Origin: Gammaproteobacteria bacterium
Lineage (GTDB): Bacteria; Pseudomonadota; Gammaproteobacteria; Eutrophobiales; Eutrophobiaceae
Direction: 5' to 3'
Assembly: GCA_022826885.1 (NCBI GenBank)
Contig: JAJDUB010000002.1
Location: forward strand, 95,902 to 159,901
DNA: 64,000 bases
Of the stretch, positions 59,409 to 64,000 are shown one piece after another. A model generated the notes under the pieces. The model was not told the origin of the DNA and ran no database searches. It saw only the letters and a list, made by a program, of their open reading frames with translations. A program made the position numbers and the translations under genes. Every line of letters begins with the position of its first letter. The first letter of the stretch is position 1.

Positions 59409-61745
59409 ATGCCGTCCGTTAACAAAAGTCTGTGTCTTGTTGTATCCGTAATAGTTACCTTGTCAGCCGTCTCTTTCATAGCGAAAGCCCAGGATGGCGC
59501 TTCAGTGCTGGAAGAGATCATCGTCACCGCGCAGAAACGCGAACAATCCGTCCAGGACGTGGGACTGACCATCTCGGCCTTTTCCGACGAACAGTACCGG
59601 GAATTGACCCGGGGCACCCTTGACGGCCTGGCCGCGCAGGTGTCCAACCTGCAGGCTTACGCCAACAATACTTTCCTGGAGAGCGTGCACATCCGCGGCA
59701 TCGGCCTGAATGAATTCCAGGGGCAGTTCGATTCCCCGGTCGCGACCCACTTCGATGAAGTCTATATCGCCAAACCCTGGATGAAGGCGCGCCGCAATTA
59801 TGATATCGGCAGGGTGGAGGTGCTGAAAGGGCCGCAAGGCACCCTGTTCGGCAGGAACACCACCGGCGGGTCGGTGAACTACTATACCAAGGCCCCGGTT
59901 GACGCGTTCGAGGCTGAACTGGAAGCGGCTATTGACGAACACGAACGTTACCGGGTGACAGGCATGATCAACAGCCCGCTATCCGACCAGTTGAGCGGGC
60001 GCCTGTCATTCAATACCGAACTCGGCAACGGCGGCCCACAGAAGAACCTGTTTTCCGGCGATGAACACGGCAGGCCGGAGATAATCGATATACGCGGCCA
60101 GTTGCTCTGGACGGGCGAGAAACTCACCGTGCGCGGACTGGTCCACGGCGGCATTAACAAAAGCGATTCGACAGCCTGGAAAGGTCCAGGCATTTTTAAC
60201 CTGGGCGCGCCCGGGTTGTGCCCGCAACTGTTTACCGGTGAAGTATCGAAAAACCCGTCGTCTTGCGCCAAGACCGCCGGCTTCGCCATACTGAACGGTT
60301 TCCCGCAGGGCGAGTTCGAGCCTGAGGCCATTCATACCATCAACCAGAACAAGCCGCCGACCGGGGACGATACCTTCTACGGCGGCTACCTGCGCTGGGA
60401 TTATGAAATAGGCAATGCGACGCTGACCTCCATCACCGCCTACGAGTATTATGAGCGGATCCATACGGACGACAGCCAGGCCGATATGTTCAACTCCACC
60501 AGCACCCACTATTACAACGAGATGAACCAGGTCAGCCAGGAACTCAGGCTGTCCGGTTTCCTGAGCGAACGCTGGCGCTATATCCTGGGGTTTTTCTATG
60601 AAAATGACGGCCTGGACCAGGTTGACGGTTCCGACCTGAGCCAGCAGCAACTGCCTGGGGTCGTCATACCGCCTGTAGACCAGTTCTTCTCCCAGTTCGC
60701 GCTGGATACGGAATCCATCGCCGTGTTTGCGCACAATGAATTTGATTTTACCGACAGCCTTACCCTCAACCTGGGGCTGCGTTACACGGACGATACCATT
60801 GAAGTCAGTGACGCGATAATGGGCGTCGGCCTGCTGCCGCAGTTCGGCAAGGAAAAATTCGTCACTCCCTGTGTGGTCACCACGTACCCTGGGGGCCCGA
60901 TAGGTTCCCCTGCCTGCCGGTTCCTCGGACCTGTCGCGCCGCCGTTCAACGACAGTCGTACCGACACGGATTTCTCCTGGCGCGTCGGCGTCGAATGGAA
61001 CGCAACGGATGACCTGCTGGTTTATACCAATATCGTGACAGGGTACCGCAGCGGCGGCTACAGCCTGCCGTTCGCGGGCGCGGCCACCACCTTTGAACCG
61101 GAGGAACTGCTGACCCTGGAACTGGGCTTCAAGTACCAGTTGCTGGACGACACCATGCGCATCAACGCGTCGGCTTTCCGCTATGTGTACGACGACGTTC
61201 AGGTGAACGTGGATGACCCGGTCTCACCCCTGGTGCCGATTACCCGCAACATCGGCGAGCAGTTGAATACGGGCTTCGAGGCCGAGATCACCTGGCAGCC
61301 GGTGCCCGCCCTGTACCTGAGGCAGAGCGTCGGTTACCTGGATTCCGAATTCAACGACACGGACCGCGTGGTTACCACCTACACCGGCGCCATCCCCCTG
61401 GAAGGCAAGCGCCCGGTGAACTCGCCCGAATGGACCTACAACGGCGCGGCCCGCTGGCAGCAGCAGGTGACTGACGGACTGGACCTGATCATCGGCGTGG
61501 ATTACCGCTGGATCGACGACCGCTTCCTGGAGGCGACCAACCAGGTATTCGATAAATCGGATAATTACTGGGTGGCCAACATGCGGGTTGCCCTGGCGTC
61601 CGATAAATGGGAAGTTGCGGTGTACGGAACCAACCTGTTCGACGAAGACTACCTGACCTATATCAATAATATCGGGTTCTTCAAGCTGGATATCTTCGGC
61701 GAGAGGCAGACCTTCGGCGCGTCGGTGCGTTACCGGTTCCAGTGA
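59409..61745 (+). CDS. TonB-dependent outer-membrane receptor
   Basis: The 778-residue receptor has a signal peptide and TonB-box region SVLEEIIVTAQKREQSVQDV. The plug has HIRGIGLNEFQGQFDSPV and VEVLKGPQGTLFGRNTTGGS, and a long barrel ends VRYRFQ. It lies 79 nt after hcrB, on the same strand, behind an AGGAG-like Shine-Dalgarno. Context suggests uptake of the aromatic compound or its precursor rather than iron. It belongs to the same broad type as the receptor at 43145. Confidence 0.92.
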   Translation: MPSVNKSLCLVVSVIVTLSAVSFIAKAQDGASVLEEIIVTAQKREQSVQDVGLTISAFSDEQYRELTRGTLDGLAAQVSNLQAYANNTFLESVHIRGIGLNEFQGQFDSPVATHFDEVYIAKPWMKARRNYDIGRVEVLKGPQGTLFGRNTTGGSVNYYTKAPVDAFEAELEAAIDEHERYRVTGMINSPLSDQLSGRLSFNTELGNGGPQKNLFSGDEHGRPEIIDIRGQLLWTGEKLTVRGLVHGGINKSDSTAWKGPGIFNLGAPGLCPQLFTGEVSKNPSSCAKTAGFAILNGFPQGEFEPEAIHTINQNKPPTGDDTFYGGYLRWDYEIGNATLTSITAYEYYERIHTDDSQADMFNSTSTHYYNEMNQVSQELRLSGFLSERWRYILGFFYENDGLDQVDGSDLSQQQLPGVVIPPVDQFFSQFALDTESIAVFAHNEFDFTDSLTLNLGLRYTDDTIEVSDAIMGVGLLPQFGKEKFVTPCVVTTYPGGPIGSPACRFLGPVAPPFNDSRTDTDFSWRVGVEWNATDDLLVYTNIVTGYRSGGYSLPFAGAATTFEPEELLTLELGFKYQLLDDTMRINASAFRYVYDDVQVNVDDPVSPLVPITRNIGEQLNTGFEAEITWQPVPALYLRQSVGYLDSEFNDTDRVVTTYTGAIPLEGKRPVNSPEWTYNGAARWQQQVTDGLDLIIGVDYRWIDDRFLEATNQVFDKSDNYWVANMRVALASDKWEVAVYGTNLFDEDYLTYINNIGFFKLDIFGERQTFGASVRYRFQ

Positions 61746-61770
61746 TGGTTGACCGGCGGAGGGAGCAACA

Positions 61771-62268
61771 ATGAATAGAAACATGCAATTCATCGGTGTT
61801 TTTCTTGCGGGCCTGGTTACCTGTACTGCATCGCTGTCAACAACAGTATTCGCCGCGGATGACGGGCACCCGGTCGTAACACGAAGTCTTCCGTTCTTTT
61901 ACTACAACGATCTGCCTGCAGCGGCGGACTGGTACCGGAACAAACTTGGTCTCAAGCCGCTGACTGAAGAAGACTGGGTGGTCATCTTCGAACTCAACGA
62001 ATCATCCTGTATCGGCCTGGTTAAAGCCGGCAGCGGCCTGTTGAAACCGACCGAGGACAAGGGCGCAATTTTCTCCATCGACACACCGGAACTGGAAGCC
62101 TGGTGGGACAGGCTGAAGGACATGGAAGGCATCAATATTAAAAACGGCATCAGGGCCGGTGCCGACGGGATGATCGAGTCATTCAGCGTGTACGATCCGG
62201 AAGGCTACATCGTCGAGTTCTTCCGCTGGAAAGAACACCGCCCGGAGGCACAACGCTACCTTAAATAG
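61771..62268 (+). CDS. Exported VOC/glyoxalase-fold protein
   Basis: The 165-residue protein has a signal peptide (FIGVFLAGLVTCTASLSTTVFA). A single VOC domain follows, with FYYNDLPAAADWYRNKLGLK at the start and SVYDPEGYIVEFFRW at the end, the DPEGxxxEF segment being typical of glyoxalase/dioxygenase-fold proteins. Export of a VOC protein is less common. The function is unknown. It follows the receptor by 25 nt and is probably in the same transcript. Confidence 0.8.
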   Translation: MNRNMQFIGVFLAGLVTCTASLSTTVFAADDGHPVVTRSLPFFYYNDLPAAADWYRNKLGLKPLTEEDWVVIFELNESSCIGLVKAGSGLLKPTEDKGAIFSIDTPELEAWWDRLKDMEGINIKNGIRAGADGMIESFSVYDPEGYIVEFFRWKEHRPEAQRYLK

Positions 62269-62680
62269 CCGGCAAGAAAGTGTTACGGAACGAGCCTGGG
62301 GTAAGAATCGGAATGGAAAAGACCGGCGCAAGGGCAAGAAGATCATTGTCGCCGGTTACCAATGCATCAGCCTGGGACGCAAGCGCAAGAAAGGGGAGAT
62401 CAAAGGGATCGCGGCACTGCGGTATCGGAGGTGGCCCTGATACAACAACAGTCTCGCACCAAGGCAGATAATCTGCCAGAAGGTCTTCCTGTTCATCCTT
62501 GGTCAGGTTGAATTTCGGGTAGCCCAGAACCCGGATTAACTCGCTTATTGTTTCCCGGCTCGATAACGGTCGAATGTCGTCTGCCTGCCAGACTTCGCGG
62601 AACCAGGAGAGTCTCCCTGTATGGAACAGCAAGGCCGAAAGCAGCACATTTGTGTCGAGGACAACGCGCGGATGCTTCAT
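62261..62680 (-). CDS. PIN-domain toxin (COG1569 type)
   Basis: The 139-residue protein has PIN acidic residues D9 (VVLDTNVLLSALL), E47 (TISELIRVLG), D91/D94 (CRDPFDLPFLALA) and D111/D113 (VTGDNDLL). It is a likely RNase toxin. Its ATG overlaps the stop of the upstream AbrB-like antitoxin by one base, indicating a coupled pair. Confidence 0.85.
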   Translation of the reverse strand: MKHPRVVLDTNVLLSALLFHTGRLSWFREVWQADDIRPLSSRETISELIRVLGYPKFNLTKDEQEDLLADYLPWCETVVVSGPPPIPQCRDPFDLPFLALASQADALVTGDNDLLALAPVFSIPILTPGSFRNTFLPAI

Positions 62681-62901
62681 CAGGCGCGACGCGCCCAGGA
62701 TACTGCATCGGCAATGTCAGCCTCTGACACGCCCATCTCGGCCAGCTTCGCGCGCACGGCGCCTGCACGAGTGAAACGCACAGGCGTCAGCACGATACGG
62801 CCGTTCTCCTTGGTCACATCGAAATACTCCGCGTTTTCCAAGTCGGACATCACCGCTTTCGGCAAAGTCAACTGGTTTTTGGACGTCAATTTAGCTAACA
62901 T
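62680..62901 (-). CDS. AbrB/MazE-fold antitoxin
   Basis: The 73-residue protein begins MLAKLTSKNQLTLPKAVMSD, the swapped-hairpin AbrB DNA-binding pattern, and ends with a helix (VSEADIADAVSWARRA) likely to bind the PIN toxin encoded next. It is the first gene of the operon and probably represses it. Confidence 0.85.
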   Translation of the reverse strand: MLAKLTSKNQLTLPKAVMSDLENAEYFDVTKENGRIVLTPVRFTRAGAVRAKLAEMGVSEADIADAVSWARRA

Positions 62902-62979
62902 GGCGATCTCTGGTAAGGATGTAAGGAAAGTATATATCCCATTTTCATTATTTCAAGGAAAAGTTAGTTCATGTGACAG

Positions 62980-63011
62980 TCTGACCCTATACCCATCTGA
63001 CCCTATACCCA
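62980..63011 (+). repeat. Two tandem copies of TCTGACCCTATACCCA
   Basis: The 16-bp unit occurs twice head to tail between the two toxin-antitoxin modules. CTGACCC motifs are common in dispersed proteobacterial repeats and also occur at 25972-25984 and near the right edge. Confidence 0.8.
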
Positions 63012-63094
63012 ATGAAATCAAACCTGCACCCTGATATAATATTGAAACAATTTGACCATCTGACGTCTGATTTTTTTACTAGCGCTACCCGGCC

Positions 63095-63508
63095 ATGACA
63101 GCAAAAACTGCCACAACTGAATTCAATATTCACGACCGGATATACAGGAATCTGTCAAGCGATACCATCAATGCAATCCGCCTGTTCGTGTCACACCTGT
63201 CAAAAGCGAAGCTGGATAATGTGTCCAAGGTAATACTCTATGGCAGCCGCGCGCGCGGCGACCACCGTCCGGACAGCGATATTGATATTGCGGTTATATT
63301 TCACCACACAAACCCGGATGAAGCTGTCCGCCACAAACTCCAAATGCGCCTTTCCGAGATACGATCAGAGGCCATGTTACAGGCCGACATACCCGTATCC
63401 GCCATTGCCTTATGGGAAACGCAGGTCCATCACCCGGAAGCTCAGAACAATCCTTACTTCTTCCACGACATTAATGCAGAAGGCATTGATGTTGGCAAGC
63501 TGCTATGA
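63095..63508 (+). CDS. MNT-type nucleotidyltransferase (antitoxin of HEPN/MNT pair)
   Basis: The 137-residue protein has the minimal nucleotidyltransferase motif LYGSRARGDHRPDSDIDIAV, with G50-S51 and D62-x-D64. In HEPN/MNT systems this protein AMPylates or otherwise blocks the HEPN RNase. The stop overlaps the HEPN ATG as ATGA. Confidence 0.88.
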   Translation: MTAKTATTEFNIHDRIYRNLSSDTINAIRLFVSHLSKAKLDNVSKVILYGSRARGDHRPDSDIDIAVIFHHTNPDEAVRHKLQMRLSEIRSEAMLQADIPVSAIALWETQVHHPEAQNNPYFFHDINAEGIDVGKLL

Positions 63509-63918
63509 CGCCCGAACAACACATAGAGATCGCCCATGATCGCATCAAAGAAACAAAAATCATGCTCGATAACAACTGTTGTGGCGCCGCCTGCAACCGC
63601 GCTTACTATGCTGCGCACGTCGCCGCGCGCGCCGCGCTTATCGCCTCAGGCGTTCGACCTCCCAAAACCCACAACGGCCTTAACCAGCAATTCCATCTGC
63701 ATATTGTAAAAAATGGCCATGTAGATAAACCAACAGGTTCGTTCTTATCCAAATTAGAGGACAATCGTATAGCTTCTGACTACCTGCTCGACATGAGCAG
63801 TATTGAAAAAGCGGAAGAGTCATACTCCATGGCAATCACTTTCGTCGACGCTATCCAGAAAAATATAAGGCAGATGCAATTAGCCGAAGATCAAGACACA
63901 TGCGTCGATGATGGCTAA
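63505..63918 (+). CDS. HEPN-domain toxin
   Basis: The 137-residue helical protein has CNRAYYAAHVAARAAL, with R32-x5-H38 matching the HEPN RNase R-x4-6-H motif, so catalysis is likely intact. The conserved Tyr next to the motif is the kind of residue modified by MNT partners. It is translationally coupled to the MNT gene. The remaining 82 nt to the window edge hold no recognisable gene. Confidence 0.88.
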   Translation: MTPEQHIEIAHDRIKETKIMLDNNCCGAACNRAYYAAHVAARAALIASGVRPPKTHNGLNQQFHLHIVKNGHVDKPTGSFLSKLEDNRIASDYLLDMSSIEKAEESYSMAITFVDAIQKNIRQMQLAEDQDTCVDDG

Positions 63919-64000
63919 TCCGGGTCAGACCGGGCTCTCAGCCAGAAACATGTGAAAGCATGGGGTCAAGTCGGGAAATGCACCCAGTTCTTCGCAGACA

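Noticed and set aside
62902-63094. CRISPR-like array from the tandem CTGACCC repeats
   Set aside because: Only two direct copies with no spacer and no cas genes.
63919-64000. Possible start of a further repeat or transposase remnant at the right edge
   Set aside because: GGGTCAGA and GGGGTCAAG motifs resemble dispersed repeats, but too little sequence remains to support a feature.

Overview
The window looks like a chromosomal segment of an uncultured, probably marine or sediment gammaproteobacterium. Its left 25 kb carries the conserved order nadK-recN / hrcA-grpE-dnaK-dnaJ-dapB ... carA-carB-greA-rlmE-ftsH-glmM, which is typical of that class. Having hrcA at the head of the heat-shock cluster, with a CIRCE-like operator, fits only some gammaproteobacterial lineages. 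The taxonomic call rests on gene order and protein character alone. No rRNA, tRNA or CRISPR array was recognised.

Layout. 1-8.2 kb: recN (cut by the left edge) and nadK diverge from the heat-shock genes hrcA, grpE, dnaK and dnaJ, followed by a tandem hairpin repeat, dapB and a hotdog thioesterase. 8.3-14.6 kb: a ParD-like/PIN toxin-antitoxin pair, a large Lhr-type helicase whose coding sequence has absorbed two palindromic repeats, a GFA/CENP-V protein and a solitary HicB with its own operator-like palindrome. 14.6-27.2 kb: a MocA-like cofactor cytidylyltransferase, then carA (TTG start, leader hairpin), a 105-nt palindromic element, carB, greA, rlmE, ftsH, glmM, serA and a DUF1015 gene. 27.3-30.4 kb: an ABM monooxygenase, a small membrane ORF coupled to a reductive-dehalogenase-family Fe-S protein, a Cys-rich secreted peptide, a membrane protein and an NTF2-like lipoprotein.

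30.4-43 kb is catabolic accessory DNA: a Rieske oxygenase, an MFS transporter, an SDR, a 5'-nucleotidase/arylsulfatase fusion, ureidoglycolate lyase coupled to a secreted Sel1-hydrolase, a DeoD purine nucleoside phosphorylase, an amidase and a flavin hydroxylase. 43-48.7 kb holds a TonB receptor, an AraC regulator and a scrapyard of broken toxin-antitoxin genes bracketed in part by a 70-bp direct repeat.

48.7-62.3 kb is the most coherent and interesting block. A minus-strand operon (amidase, aldehyde:ferredoxin-oxidoreductase-family enzyme, boxC, boxB) diverges from a plus-strand operon (three 4-hydroxybenzoyl-CoA reductase subunits, a TonB receptor, a VOC protein). Together they imply conversion of 4-hydroxybenzoyl-CoA to benzoyl-CoA by a molybdenum enzyme best known from anaerobes, followed by oxygen-dependent Box epoxidation and ring opening. 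A tungsten/molybdenum-type aldehyde oxidoreductase is a candidate for a later aldehyde step. CoA ligase, boxA and boxD are not in the window. The right edge carries two toxin-antitoxin modules (AbrB/PIN and MNT/HEPN).
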